The notes: a model not told the origin generated them from the sequence alone. A stretch of 64,000 nt of DNA from Cryptomeria japonica (GCF_030272615.1 NC_081406.1:476686900-476750899), one strand, 5' to 3'. Shown: positions 23,597-37,800, counted from the first letter of the stretch. Numbers and translations: made by a program.

Positions 23597-26144
23597 AGCA
23601 ATAGCTAATTAACCCTTTGTGTTTTTATGTGATTTTTGCAGGTCGTACGGAATTTTCATTTTTTTGCAGGTTTTGTATGGATTGCAAAGTGGATTCAATT
23701 ATCACACAATCGAGTATATAAAATCACACAATTGCATAGACAGGATCACGCAATCACCTAGATTCCATCACGCAATCACTTAGATCATATCATGCAATCG
23801 AACAAATCTTGTTATGTATTTGACAGAAATATTTATGCATCATGTTTGTCTTATTTTGCTGATTTTATGTCCTTTGTTTTGTTTTAATTATGTATGAAAT
23901 TTGTTAAATCTGAATATTTTTACCCTTATTTGATGCTTTAATTATGACATCTTATGGCATGTAAGGTACAATTTAAGATTCTGGGTGCTAGGAGGACAAA
24001 GGAACAAAGGAGGTAAGCAAGACATTATCAGCAAATCCTAAAGGTAGAAAAGAAGATACAAGATCTAGAGGACCAACCAGCTATTGACAGATACAATAGC
24101 CTAGTTCTCTCATACACGATGAAATATAATTTGATTAATATAGAATGGTTGATGAGAGATCTCACTAGGGCATCACAATCTGTTTTGCAGGTTCCTGATC
24201 AAATTTAAGCTTTCTTAATTTTTCTTTGTCTTGTCTGTCTTTATGTCATGCATTCACTCTGTCAGTATACCGCAATCGATCTGTCAAAATTACACTATCA
24301 CATAGACATCATCACGCAATCGCCTATCCAGTATCACACAATCGCCCACACATGATCACGCATTCGCACGAGTATTATAAAGCATTTGTTTAATGAAGAG
24401 TTTAATTTACTATTTTATGTGTGTTTTCTTGGGTTACTGATTCTCTATTTGTAGCATGTGGTGAAATCACAGAGAAGGCCAGGTCATTACTAAAAATTTT
24501 TAGAAATCACTAACATGCATGCTTTCACACATCAATTTGGGGCTTAAAATAAATCTAGTTAAAATGGAAATGCATGTTTTTACACTTCTATTTCGGGCTT
24601 AAAATAAATCTGGTAAAAATTGACATGCATGCATTCACACTTCAATTTGGTGTTCTAAAATTGACATGCACATGCGTATCTCACACCTAAGTTTGGGTTT
24701 TTAAAATGAACGTGAATCAGGCTTATCAATAGAATAACTTACACTTTGTTTTTTAAGGGAAAGAACTTTTTATTGTGTTTGGGGTGGACCTATTGTTGCA
24801 TTAACTACCTTTCCACCCTCCTTCGAGGTCTTGGGAGAAAGGGAAAGGTGATAATGAAACCCACTTTTTCATTTTAGTAGTGAGGGGTATCTTTGATTGG
24901 GGATTTCAACACCCCACAGAGGTACTTTGAATTGGGATGTGTTGGGGATATCATCTCTCCCAGTGTACTCTCGAGCGGGTTTTTCGAGCCGCTATATAAA
25001 TATATTGGTCAGGCGGCTAGAGTGTTGAGTGAATTTAATGTATGTGGGGGCCATCCCTACACCAATAATCTTAACTAAAGCCTTAAGTGGCTTGCTCTAA
25101 TAATCCATCATTGGATCGGGACCCCTTGAAACTTACAATAAGAACCAACTTAGTAGCTCAAAACCCACGTTTATCGATTCTAGGTGTGTGGATTGTACCC
25201 CATAGATACCCTCCATGTACCTTGCATGATGAGACAAAAAATCTTCGATGATAAGATCTCTGAATCTTTGGGGTAAGAGAGACTAGCATGCCCGAGAAGT
25301 GTGTGTCGTGGAGTGGAGCCAATGCTACCAGACTCTCTATCTATTCATTTTGTTTTGGTATTTTGTTTTGGGGGGCCCATTAAATGGTTTCCAATATCTA
25401 GCCTAAGATTGTCTAGTGTGCTTTTATATGTATCATTGTACTAGACCAGTATTGAGTTAGTATTTGGGCTATTTTAGGCCCTACTTTGTGTATCTCTAAA
25501 TTCACAGAGTTGGTCAAAACACAGTTCATTCAACTATACTTATCTCCAAACAACTATTCTCAAATTTAAAAAACAATAGACTTGTCCTACCAATGAAATT
25601 ACTTGAAACAGAATCTACCTTGAAGCATCAGAAAGTCCTACAAACTCAAAAATTTTACACACTTGTGACCATAGAAGTCTTTGCATAGTCCTCATTTACT
25701 TCCTCATTATCATCCTTAGAAGGAGTCCTTGCATAATCCTTATTTACATCCTTAATCTTTGCATAGTCTTCAAAATCGGTCCTTATTAGACCTCATATAC
25801 GTATGTCTTCGTCCGTCATCATTTGCATAATCATCCTAGCAAGTCACAACATGTGTCCTAATGGGTCTCCTAGGTGATGGTTTTCTCCCCTTCAAGCAAC
25901 CTAATCTAGTGTCAAATGACAATCAATGAGAAATCATTGAAGGCTTAGATAACTTGGCTTGGAAATTAAAGAAAAGTGCACCTTAGTATATAGGAGTTGA
26001 GTACGAGCTAGATAGAGAGTACAAAATTGCTTGTAGGATTGATAGAGAAATTGTTGCATAACTTCTGAGAGAATAAATTGAAAAACGTGCATTCCAAGAA
26101 TCTCAAAGTACTCAACAAGTCCCGCGTCCTAATCCCCAATAGAG
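23597..26144 (+). other. Leader of element B with subrepeats
   Basis: Non-coding 5' leader. ATCACGCAATCGC-like units recur at 23710-23800 and 24270-24370. Three roughly 70-bp units with TTCACACTTCAATTTGG and GGGCTTAAAATAAATCT lie at 24510-24680. Transposon T inserted at 26145; the leader continues at 39252. Confidence 0.55.
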
Positions 26145-26172
26145 GGGTAAGTGCAAGAAGTTGTGTCCACTT
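26145..26172 (+). repeat. Left terminal inverted repeat of T
   Basis: 28 bp identical to the reverse complement of 39220-39247. Beyond this the two ends stay similar with an indel (GTGGAAGTTTT in both). Confidence 0.9.
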
Positions 26173-26232
26173 AATGTGGAAGTTTTGGACTTAGTTAAAA
26201 AGTCAAAATTGGGCGGAAAGAATAGGAGATGA

Positions 26233-26462
26233 ATTGGGATCCTGTTGGCTCTCGGCATCTCGAGCCTAAAATCAAACAAGATCTCATGGGCCCCGGGATC
26301 CTGAGCCTAGAGCTCCAAACGGGATCCTGTTTTGAAAACGAAACGGGATCCCGTGTTGAAATGAAATGGGATCCCGTTTCATTTCAACACGGGATCCCGT
26401 TCTGAATATATAAATTTTTTTTTAAACGTAATGCGGTTCATTTTTATCATACGAGATCCCGA
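26233..26462. repeat. Left subterminal palindrome cluster of T
   Basis: About seven copies of GGGATCC(C/T)G-like sites lie within 230 bp. 26345-26398 is a 54-bp palindrome: 22-bp perfect arms around TGGGATCCCG, itself palindromic. Candidate transposase-binding sites or replication/cruciform hot spot. Confidence 0.8.
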
Positions 26463-26899
26463 TTCAAGGTGTGGAGCCCTCCCAGGAATTGCCAGCAACT
26501 CGTCTTCTAGTCTTCCAGGTATGCCCAATACCCATTTTTATTCAATAATTCATGTTTAGATTAGTTCTTTAGTTGAAAAATTAGATTTTTAGTTTGAAAA
26601 TTATTTTTTTTGTTAATAATTTTTAGTTTTAAATTTATTTTTTTTGTTAGAAAAAAATGTGTTTTAGTTCAATAATTTTATTTTAATTAAAAAAGTATGT
26701 TTTTATTTTAAAAATTAGTTAAATTTAGTTTCAATTTTTTTTATGAATTGATTAGATTAGGATTTTTTTTAAACGAAATGAAAACCCAAAAAAAAATCAA
26801 AACCAAAACATTTAGTTTACAAGATCAAAACAAAAATGAAAATGAAAACCAAAACCAAAAAATTACAACAAAACTGAAACTATTTAAAACATCTTTAAA

Positions 26900-27600
26900 T
26901 TGTATACAACATATCCCCTATGACCACATAGGATCACATCACGTCCAACCCCTTACGACCACATATGACCCCATAGGATCAGCCATAGTGTCCAAAGGGG
27001 TCATGTATGTGGTCTTAAGGGGTCATGCATGCACATTCTAATGTACATGTGTGACCCCTTAGGACCACATACATGACCCCTTAGGACACTATGCATGATC
27101 CCATGGGGTCGTACATGTACATTGTAGAACACATGCATGTATCCCCTTAAGCCATCTCCTATTTTCAAATCCATTCCCCTTTTAAGCCACATTTGTCCTA
27201 TAATTTAGTTTGAGCCATGTCTATATTATACCTTGAGTTAGAATGTGTGTATGTGTGTGATGAGCCTTTACTAGGACCACATTCTATTCTAATGGGTCAT
27301 AATATGGTCCTAAGGGGTCACACATGTGTTCGGGTCACACATGTGTTAGAACACATGTGTGACCCCTTAGGACCACATATGACCCCTTTTACCATCCTAG
27401 TAGTTGGGGTATATTGCATACACTAAGTATAGGATGTTAAAAGGGCTCATATGTGGTCCTAAGGGGTCATGCATGCGTTAGAACACATGTGTGACCCCTT
27501 ACAACACAATGTGGTCCTAAAGGCCCGTCACACACATGCCACTTTTTTAACATTTATGTACACAACATGTACCCCTTATGACCCAATTTGACCACATAAG
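26900..27600. repeat. Degenerate short-repeat array, left arm of T
   Basis: Many units combine CCCCTTAGGACCACAT, its reverse complement (ATGTGGTCCTAAGGGGTCA) and ACACATGTGTGACCCC. Units occur in both orientations and can form hairpins. The ORFs here are by-products. Confidence 0.65.
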
Positions 27601-27672
27601 ATCTCCTATATTGTGTACATACATCCATCCCCTTAAGTCTAGTGTCTTAAGTACATGAAATTAACTAATTAA

Positions 27673-27677
27673 CTAAT
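27673..27677 (+). other. Target site duplication of solo LTR S1, left
   Basis: CTAAT, repeated exactly at 28917-28921. Confidence 0.8.
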
Positions 27678-28916
27678 TGTAAAGCGGAAAAATTGAACCC
27701 TAGTCATTCTCCCCTCCCCAACTCCAAGGAGAGAGAAGGGGGAGTCACTAGGGTTGATGGTTTTCACTTAGGAGAGACTTTACATTCAAAAGAGGGGTTG
27801 AAACCCACAAGATCCAATCCCATGCAATGCAAGATTGGATTCTAAATGAGTTTCAAGGGTTGTGATAGCAAGGATACCCTCTTTTGTAAAGAATGTAGAT
27901 AGAAAGATTGAACTAGGAATGTATGTAGAAGCAAGAAAGATTCGCTTGTAAACAGAGATAGGGATATGGGATGAAACTGCGGACCTGGAATTAGCAGTAA
28001 AATGTCGAGACGGTGCTGTTCTGCAAATTTGAGCGAAAGTTGATGGGACGATGGCGCCCGGCGTGCACACGGTCCTCCAAAAAATCTGCGAAACGAAGGG
28101 GGATCTGTTCGTCTCTGCACAAGGATTCCAGATCTTCAATTACAGCCGCGTACCTGCAACCTACACACAGAAAAGAGAGGATGATTGGGGGGTTAGGGAT
28201 GAGGGGTTTGCCTTTAGGTAAAACCAAGAAATGAGAATGTTGTAAATGTAAATGTTTGTAATGTAAACAAGTATTGATACCTTGTTGTAAGAATGTTTGT
28301 ATTCTTACATGCGAAGGTGTAATGTATGTAGTATGTTGTATGTTGTATGTGATCTCCTCTTCAATGGTTGAATCCTTGTCTTGAATGCAACACTTAGCCT
28401 TGAATGGAGACTTAGATTGCTCAATTGCTTGAAGGAATGCTTGAATGCTTGAATGCTTGAATGCTTGAATGCTTGAATATCGTTTCCGCCTTTTTTCCCT
28501 CTACCAAAATGGGAGAGGAAATGTAGTTTATATACTTGTCAATTAGGGCTGATAGACTGATTTTCTCGACCTTGGGCCGACCAGGAAATAATATTTTCCA
28601 ATTTGCAAACTTAAAGACCCGATGCCCACAAGAGACCGGGCCCAAAATAGGGCCAGGGACCAGGGCGCTGGGCGCCATGGTCCTGGGGGACCAAAGCACT
28701 GGGCGCCATAGTCCTGAAGGACCAGGGCGCTGGGCGCCATGGTCCCACCTCCAGGGACAGCAGGGTGCAAGGAGGATCAGGCCAGGGTGCTGAAAAATGT
28801 AGTTTTTGGTGTCATGAACAAGTTTCGGGGTCTCCATTTAGGTTCTGTGTTGCATCGCCATCGTGAAGACCCAAATGCGGTCAAAATTGCAAGTGTCACA
28901 ATTTTAGGATGCTACA
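27678..28916. mobile_element. Solo LTR S1 (1239 bp) inside T
   Basis: TGTAAAGCGG... to ...GATGCTACA, flanked by a perfect CTAAT duplication. There is no internal region or second LTR between the duplications, so this is a solo LTR left by LTR-LTR recombination. It carries an 8-bp TGCTTGAA tandem run (28430-28475) and three roughly 31-bp units of GCGCTGGGCGCCATGGTCC (28650-28745). It contains several minus and plus chance ORFs and no gene. Confidence 0.8.
28650..28745 (+). repeat. Tandem GCGCTGGGCGCCATGGTCC repeat in S1
   Basis: Three units of about 31 bp differ at a few bases. This is the most GC-rich spot of the solo LTR. Confidence 0.75.
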
Positions 28917-28921
28917 CTAAT

Positions 28922-30300
28922 TATGACTATACCCCTCTTAAAACATACTATTACAATCATACCCATTTTAATGTATACTAGGACCTATTAACTATATTTA
29001 AAGTAAATCTTCTTATAAAATGATCCCCTTAACTATATGTATACTAGGACCTATAAACTATATGTATACTAGGACCTATTAACTATATGTATATACTAGG
29101 ACCTTATAAAATGATCCCCTTAAGCCACATGTGTGTCCTATATTTAAAGTAAATCTTCTTTCCTTTACTTGCCACATACATCCTATAATATAGGCAAATG
29201 GTATTAAGCCACATACATCCTAATTAGGCCTATCATCTTAAGCCACATACATCCTAATTAGCCCAATCCGTTTAAGTCATGTGTCTTAAATGATTAATTA
29301 CAAAAGTTGTAGATGCTAAATTTGAAATTCCTATTCTAAACTTACATGAAATTAACTAATTACAACCATATGGGCCTCTTAAATAGCATGTAATAGGTCC
29401 TATTAACTATATATTCAATTTATTAAACTTAATTATGATCAAATGTAATATAATTTTGACCATGTCCCCTTAAGACACATGTAATTAGGAAATGTTGCAC
29501 GTACATCCTATAATTTCTAGGCCTGTCCCCTTAAGCCAGATACATCCTAGAATTTATGCCTCTCCCCTTAAGCCACATACATCCTATAATTTGTAGATGC
29601 TAAATTTTAAATTCCTATTCTAAGTACATTAAATCAACTATATTTACAACCATACGGGCCTCTTAACATACTATTACGACAATTCCCCTTTTAACATACT
29701 AGGACCTATTAACTATATATATTATTAAATGCCATATATATTAAATAGCATGAAATAGGTCCTATTAACTATATATTCAATTTATTAAACTTAATTATGA
29801 TCAAATTTAATTTAATTTCAACCATGTCCCCTTAAGACACATGTAATTAGGAAATGCATGTACATCCTATAATTTAGGCTCCTCCCCTTAAGCCACATAC
29901 ATCCTATAATTTGTAGTTTCTAAATTTGAAATTCCTATTCTAAGTACATTAAATCAACTATATTTACATCAAATTACTATTCTTAACATACTATTACGAC
30001 AATTCCCCTATTAACATACATTCAATCTATCCCCTTAAGCCAATCCCCTTAAGCCAATCTATTAACATACATCCTAATTAGGCCTACTCCCTTAAGCCAA
30101 TTGTCCTAGTTAGGACAATCCATTTAAGTCATGTGTCTTAAATGATTAATTACAAAATTTGATTATGACCTATTTAGGCCTATCCCCTTAAGACAAAATT
30201 ATCCTATTTCTAGTTTGATCCCCTTAAGCCACGTGTCCTAGTTCTGTAGGCCAATCCCCTTAAGTCATGTGTGTCACTTGATGATTAATTATAAACATTT
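28922..30300. repeat. Array of CCCCTTAAGCCACATACATCC units, left arm of T
   Basis: More than ten dispersed copies of CCCCTTAAGCCACAT(A/G) plus CATCCTA, mixed with ACTAGGACCTATTAACTATAT repeats. Orientation is opposite to the units at 34220-34620. No coding sequence. Confidence 0.7.
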
Positions 30301-30634
30301 TCATGTAGATGTTAAATTTTAAATTCTTATGTACATGATCATATATATTATATGTAAAATCATGCATGTTCTTGATTTCATATGTACACATGTAATTTTT
30401 TATCATTTATCTGTTTGTAAAATTTGTATATGTATATATATATATGTTTACAATGTATATATATGTAGATTGTACATGATTTAAAATTATTTATAATTTA
30501 AATTCATTTTTTATTTTGAAAAGTTAGAATTTAAATTCTTATTTGATTTTTAATTAAATGTATTGAATGTGTACATGTGTATATATATATATATATATAT
30601 ATATGCAGAGCTCAGATTACATACACATCATCAC
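30301..30634 (+). other. Upstream region of the T plus-strand gene
   Basis: AT-rich, with ATATATAT runs at 30435 and 30580. TGCAG at 30604-30608 could be a splice acceptor, so an untranslated first exon further left is possible. No coding sequence. Confidence 0.35.
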
Positions 30635-31806
30635 ATGGATTTGTTTGATATAGAAGATTTGCTTAATGAAACAGGGCCTGAGAAACCCCCCCCAGATGAC
30701 CCTACCCATGGTGCACCACCTCCACCCCCACCTCCTCCTCCACCTCCACCCCCACCCCCACCACCTCCTCCACCCTCACCCCCACCTGATCATCATCCTC
30801 CAGCTCCTGATTCTGCTGAGGGTCGATTTCGAGCCATTATTGATGAGAATGTTATTTTCATATAGGGGAAAGTTAATGAGATCCTTAGAGCACCACATAT
30901 ATCCCCACACATGCACCATTTTGCATCGAAGATGCAAAATGTTATTGATGCAGTTAGGTCTATAGATGCAAAGCTCGATTCACATCGAGCATGGAGAGAG
31001 GAGAGATGCTGATTTTATTCTGATGGCCTCTCCTATAAGGATATTTTGAACCTAAGAATAGACAAATCTCACCTTATTCCATACTTTTCAAACCCCATCA
31101 CAGGTGAACCCATTCCACCAAACAAATCCCGCATATCCATGGGGTGGTGTACACATCGAGGCATGGCCAATAATTTTTGGGATCGATGGCAGATGGTATT
31201 TGATACTCCACCACATGCCAACTTAGAGTGCCCTTTATACTTCTTGAGAAAATTATATGCAGAGTTTGTTTTGGGTTTCAAGCCCAATTATTTTGATATA
31301 AGAGCATTCCAGGGTGTTGGTGGTGGCATGCCATAGGATAGGTTGGGGGCACGTATTGACCCCAATAGACCTGCCCATTACCAAGCCATTATGGCTCCTA
31401 TGCCTGTTATACCTATGACTGTTCATCAGCGTTCTGTTATCTCCACATTGGATTCATTGACCACACTCACTGGTAGCCTTAGTCAGCAGACAGCCGATTT
31501 GTTGGATCGTGGTGACATTGAGACTGGTGAGGATGATGTTGACATGAGTATAGCCATTCCACGTACATCGACACCTCATTTTTGTACGATTTGCCATCGA
31601 CTATGCTATGGGCCTTGTGATGGTCCACACCTTGCTTCGAGTTCACATCATGGTCCATCCTCTTCAGCTGCACGGGGAGCATCCATTGATCATGATAATA
31701 TTGGTTCATATTTTGATTTTCTTTGTGTTGATGATCATCCCATAGATCATGATTTACGTGGTAAAGAGGTATGGGGAGATCCAATACATACATGTACAGT
31801 TTGCAG

Positions 31807-31908
<102 letters not shown>

Positions 31909-32808
31909 TTACATAATTTATATAGATCTCTCTATCTATATGTCTTCATTATTTACACATTTGCATGTCTCCAGCCCATGTTTGGGGCCACTATGACACC
32001 GACTTCCACATCGGATTACCCATCTGCCACTGTGGTGAGTGCAGCTCCTCTAGCATCAGTTGTTGCGGATGAGCAGAGAGATTCGGTACGTTGACACTCT
32101 ATATCTTAATTTATATATATATATTTAGAGATTTAATTAATTTTGTTCATCAAAATTACATTCAATATTTTAAATAAATAAATAAACATAATGTACATTT
32201 GATTTAATATCTAGATTTAATTAATTTTGTTATACAGGTGGACACGACCATCAGGATGAGTTTACATCCAGATGGGCCATATGATCATCCTGATCCACTT
32301 GATAGTTTTCTATAGACATCATCATCATTTCAGGTATTTAATGTTGATTTAAATTTAAAAAAATTGATATAAGTTTCAGAATCATATTTTATTTAAAAAT
32401 TAAATTAATTGATACATATAATTGACACGTGCAACTCTTTTTTAAATACCTTGTAGGATCTTGTTGATAGTGGCTCTTTTTTTTTTATGTCGCCCTAGAT
32501 ACTGTAATGCCTAGAGGAGATGATCTGAGTCAGGTATGTATGCATATGAACATTAAATTATCTCTACTTCAAAATGAACATTTTAAATATAAATTAGGTC
32601 TATATTTCTATTTTAAATCATCAATTGATCTTGATCTATATGTGTGTGTGTGTTAATGTACTATATATAGCATGAGATACCAGTGCCATCGACTGCCCCT
32701 ATAGCACCTAGAGATGCAGAGCCCTCAGTAGAGTCTAGAGGAGATTAGCCTACTCATGTACACGTATGTGCTACTGAACTTAAATAATTGAAATTTTTAA
32801 ATTGTTTT

Positions 32809-32811
<3 letters not shown>

Positions 32812-32868
<57 letters not shown>
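32812..32868. repeat. (TA)n microsatellite in T2 intron 5
   Basis: About 28 TA units just upstream of the last T2 exon. Confidence 0.95.
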
Positions 32869-32875
<7 letters not shown>

Positions 32876-32943
32876 TTGTCTTGTAGAGTGGATCTTCTCC
32901 TCTTCATCCGCGTGGCTTGAAGAGGAATCTAGATCATATTTAG

Positions 32944-33255
32944 GGCTTACATCTGTCTTCATTTTAGGGGCTAGATTTGTTACATGTTTCATGCATAGTT
33001 TACTGACATTTGATCATTCCATCCCATGGGAGTTGTTTATTTTGCGCACTTTGATTATATATATTTCATTTTGAGCATGGACTTGATACATACATGTATG
33101 TACATGTGTATACACTGGGACTTGTTTATTTTGCGCGTACCATGGACTTGTTTATTTTGCACATACACTTTTATTATATTTCATGTTGACCACATGTAGA
33201 CTTGTTGATCATCACACATCTAGACTTGATATACATATATGCAGTGCTTGTACAT

Positions 33256-33323
<68 letters not shown>

Positions 33324-34219
33324 TTATGTTGGAGTGTTCACTTCTCTAGTACACATACATACATGTGTTTCATGGACATTATATTTATACATATATTTAT
33401 TTATTTATTTAATCATCTCGAGCTATATGTAGATTTCATTTATTTTTAATCTAAATCTATATATGTATGTGTATGTGTACTTACATGATACTAAAACCAA
33501 ATATATAGATTAAAAATAAATGAAGCAAGTGCAATTTTGAACACATAGATTAAAAATAATAATTTAGAGCTTCATCCACATCTCAAAATAGCAAGTGAAA
33601 TTGAACACATATACACACATGAGGAATTGATATTTATAAAAATAGCACACTTGTACACATGTACATATATATATCATGTATTAAAAATAAAACACTTGCA
33701 ATTTTGATATTTTTCCAAATAACACATGTTTACACACACAAATGTTGTATACATTAAAAATTTAATTCAAAGCAATTGATAATTTCTAAAATTACCATGT
33801 ACATGCACACATATATACATACTAAAAGCTTAAATATAAAAAAGTTTAATCCAGGTGCATCTCTTGAATATATAATAATTTAGCTTCATCCATGTATCTC
33901 AAATTTAAAATTTTCAAGATCCACATGTCTTAAATCTATATATATATTAAAGTCTAACTCAATATTCTGAAATCTAAAGTATTATATAAGTTTGATCCAA
34001 TCTAAGACATTTAAAAAGCAAGTTCAAAAGCAATCTAGATAAATTTCATTGCCACAATTTCAAAAGCAATCTAGAGATTTTAAATTAGATCTCCACAATT
34101 AAAAGCCTGGTAACAAGATGTACCTACATGCACACAAAAAAAAATTAATTAGAACTTAATTAGAAATAATTTGTTAAATGCATGTATATTAAGTAAGTCA
34201 AATAAATAATTTAAAATAC
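32944..34219. other. T2-T1 convergent intergenic region, part 1
   Basis: Very AT-rich, with many ACATGTACATATATAT-like stretches. It must contain the T2 3' end. I see no gene. Confidence 0.4.
33260..33321. repeat. (TA)n microsatellite downstream of T2
   Basis: About 30 TA units, 0.3 kb after the T2 stop codon. Confidence 0.95.
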
Positions 34220-34620
34220 TAAAATAGGACATGACTCGGCTTAAGGGCATGGGTGTACAATTGGGACATGTGTGGCTTAAGGGGATCAAACTAGAAATAG
34301 GACATGTGCATCATTTGAACTCAATTATAGGACATGACTCAAGGGGAGATTAATTGATTAGGACATGGCTCGGCTTAAGGGGATGGGTGTACAATTTGGG
34401 ACATGTGGCTTAAGGGGATCAAACTAGAAATAGGACACGTGCCTTAAAAGAGGATCATTTGAACTAAATTATAGGACATGGCTTAAGGGGAGATTAAAAT
34501 TGATTAGGACATGACTCAGCTTAAGGGCATGGGTGTACGATTGGGACATGTGGCTTAAGGGGATCAAACTAGAAATAGGACATGTGCCTTAAAAGAGGAT
34601 CATTTGAAGTATAATTTTAA
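34220..34620. repeat. Array of GGACATGTGGCTTAAGGGG units, right arm of T
   Basis: Three units of about 130 bp, each with TAGGACATG(A/T)(C/G)(T/G)C-GGCTTAAGGG, GGGTGTACAATTGGGACATG and GGATCAAACTAGAAATAGGAC. The core is the reverse complement of the left-arm motif CCCCTTAAGCCACAT, so the arms mirror each other. Confidence 0.75.
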
Positions 34621-34880
34621 AGAAAGTATAATCATTTCAAAAGACATACATAATTTTAAAACAAGTATACGTACCTCTATATATTAAATACTTATTCCAT
34701 TACATGTAACACAATTGTGTAAGAGCTCTCAATAAGGGGATGGACCTATATATATCAAACAATAATATTTAAAGGTCATCTATATATGATCAAATGGTAT
34801 GTAATAAAAAGAAATTATACATGTACACAATATATACATACATACATTTAACATGTATACATACCTCTTTATTTAAATAC

Positions 34881-37800
34881 TTATTCCATTGTACCATCTA
34901 CATCCTCTCTTTTTTCCAAATCATCTATAATTGTCTCGTGATCTTCCATAGAAATTGTCCACAACTTTTTATTACGAGGTCTGTCGCAATATCTCACTAG
35001 TTGTATATTTGTTGCAACAATCAAATGCGAGTAGTGTATTATCTTCTTATGTGTTTCATAATCTTCAAAAGCAGGCAAACCATTCTTCCTTGTCAAATAT
35101 TTCCTTAGCCAAGTTCCAACAACTACCACTGAACCAATCGGATAATGAAAACCATCGTCATCTTCTCGAGGATTAACTAGTTTGTGTTTAGTCTCAACAC
35201 ATCGAGCTAACCAATATTTTGTTTCCTCTTCATTGTCCTCAGGTGCAACAACGGCATACACATGTCCTAGACAAACAAAAAATTAATAAATTATCACAAT
35301 TTAGAATTTTAAAAATACCATTTTTAATTTACACCAAATATAAAAAAGTTTGAAACTAATTTTATTAAATGGCCAACAAAATAATAAAAAATGATTACCT
35401 TTCTGTACAAGGTCTGAAACACAATCATAATCATCTGATGCAAATAGTTCATCATTATCTTCAATTGTGTTAATCTGATCTTGTGCTTGAGTAGGAGTCA
35501 ACGATCTTTGATTCCAATCTTCAACCCATTCAGTATTCTCACATACATCAGAATCACCTAAAATACAAAATTGACAAAAACATGCAAGTTCCCTTATCCA
35601 TATAGTCCATGTGCTTGCATTTGAACTCTTAAATGAATGCCATTTTGCTGATCCACTAATTGTCTCACAATCAAGTTTCGGCACAATGTTTTCCTCTTCA
35701 ACTAACCAAAAGAACCGTTGAATTGTAGAGTTCACACTTATCCAGTAGATAAGGTTGTGTTGCACCAATCTACAATTGCACGTGCATCTTTAAATTTTAC
35801 ATTATCTTCAAATTTTAATTGCTCTCTAGCAAGAATTCTTTTAACACATGCACCAGCTCCATCATGTTCTCCTTTTCCATGTCCATCTTCAAAAAAACTC
35901 CATATATGTTGGATATTGTATTCCTTGTGAGCCCTGCTTAACCAATAAAACATTCGAGCATTCTTGAATTGTCCAGTACAATTATCTGACCATATAAGAT
36001 GTTCTGTCATCTGGATTCCTCTTTCTCTTATATTTCTATAGAATATGCTGAAACAATATTGAATAAACTCTGACGAGTGCATCCTATTATCACTCACATA
36101 GAAATGATACTCCCTTAGGATTTTTCTATCATCCTTTGTGCTATCATCTGCGTGTCTATAAACAATATGAACAAAAATAGCAACTTGAGTGGAATTGTAA
36201 TATTGAGATTGAATTTCCTCTTGTGGCTTAAGAGTATAGTTTTCTGCAAAGTCCACCACTGATAGTATACTTCCAACTGGAAATGTATTTCTACATGTGC
36301 GAAATTGAGAATCAAGCCATCTAGCATGTTGAGAGCGTGTCACATATTTTGGTACAATCTTACTTTTAAATTCTGACATGAATGCATGTACACTAACCTT
36401 CTCTGTGATTAAATCGACATGCTTTCCTATTTTTCCATCCTTTAAGGGATACTCAACATTCTTAAATCTTCTAACATCCACTAGTTGTTGTCCAAAATCA
36501 GTTTCACTAATCTCATGCATACATTCTACTAGTGATGAAAAATTGCCATAACTAGAACATTGTCCAGAAATACATGAATGTAAATAAAATAATTGTCCAT
36601 CGGTTCTTTGACAAAATAAATTTGCTACAAATTCTTTGATTGATTCGGGTGGCATATCAATACCACATTCCTGGATAAGCATGTTACTATGCAAAACACA
36701 ACATATGTATCGAAAAACATCATAATAGTAATGAAATTGCACGTGCGTTTTACAACAACAAGAGACTCTTTGCTTGTTAATTTTCACATACCAGGGCTTG
36801 CATTTTTCAAATGATCTTTGACTTATAGTGATATTTCCAGGTAACAAAACTTCATCCAAAAATTTTCTATAAAATTCAGTTTGAGTTGCGTCTAATAGGT
36901 GTTTTGGATGAGGGTCATGAATTTTACACCCCACTCTCAACTTTAGAACATCTCTAGCATTAGATGATACCCTTGTATTATCATGCCAAAACTTTTCAAC
37001 CAAAGATTTCCCTTCAATATTCAATTTCATATTTGACTTGCAAAGTCTACCACTAAAATTCCAACTTTGGTTGATTGGATCACTTTCAATACTTTCTCTT
37101 CTTTTAGCTGCTCTAACCAATGTTTTAGGATGCATCTTTAAAATTCCACTAATGTTGCTTACCATCCTTTTATTCAAGGTTACTTTATTCACTATGGTAG
37201 TTGTTATAGCTTGTCGTGCCGCATTCTTATCTTTAGATCAACTCGTTGTACCAATAGATTCAATGGCACTTGCAACAGTAGACATAACATGCTTAACAGA
37301 TTCATCTTTTTTTGATGCTTTCACATAGATGCCTATTTTTTTCATCACTTTTCTCATTTTCCACATTCTCATCAATTGCATCATAAGTTGACATTGAATT
37401 GCAAGTTTTTTTCGATAAAAAAATTCTTTGTATATTCTATTGGCATATGTTCTTATCTGTCTCCAAGAAATCTTACCAGGAAGATTCTCCAAAACATTTT
37501 TTTCAATTTTTATAAAAAAGTTTCCCTGATCTTCAACAATTGGAGGATTTTCATTTTCACGATGTTCAAAAGGATTTTCAGTTTCAACATTCAAAAGAAT
37601 TTCATCTCTACCAACATGAAGGTTTTCATTTTCATGGACAATTATATCAATCTCAACATTGGTATATCCAACTTCTACTAAATCAGCAATATGAAGATCA
37701 CCTATAATCACATTATCCATGTCTTGTAGAGAAGGATTTGAAGATGTACTTGGATAATTTGAAGATGTACCTGGATTTGAGGATGTTGTACTTGGAATAT

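Noticed and set aside
26233-26462. GGATCC sites as cloning or adaptor residue
   Set aside because: The sites are embedded in varied, degenerate context at both ends of T and fit a biological subterminal repeat better.
27786-28234. Possible host exon with several overlapping ORFs
   Set aside because: It lies wholly within the solo LTR bounded by CTAAT, the ORFs overlap on both strands, and none shows a known domain.
28421-28981. Overlapping ORFs on both strands with repeated GAMVLG-type peptides
   Set aside because: They arise from the 31-bp GC-rich tandem repeat inside the solo LTR S1.
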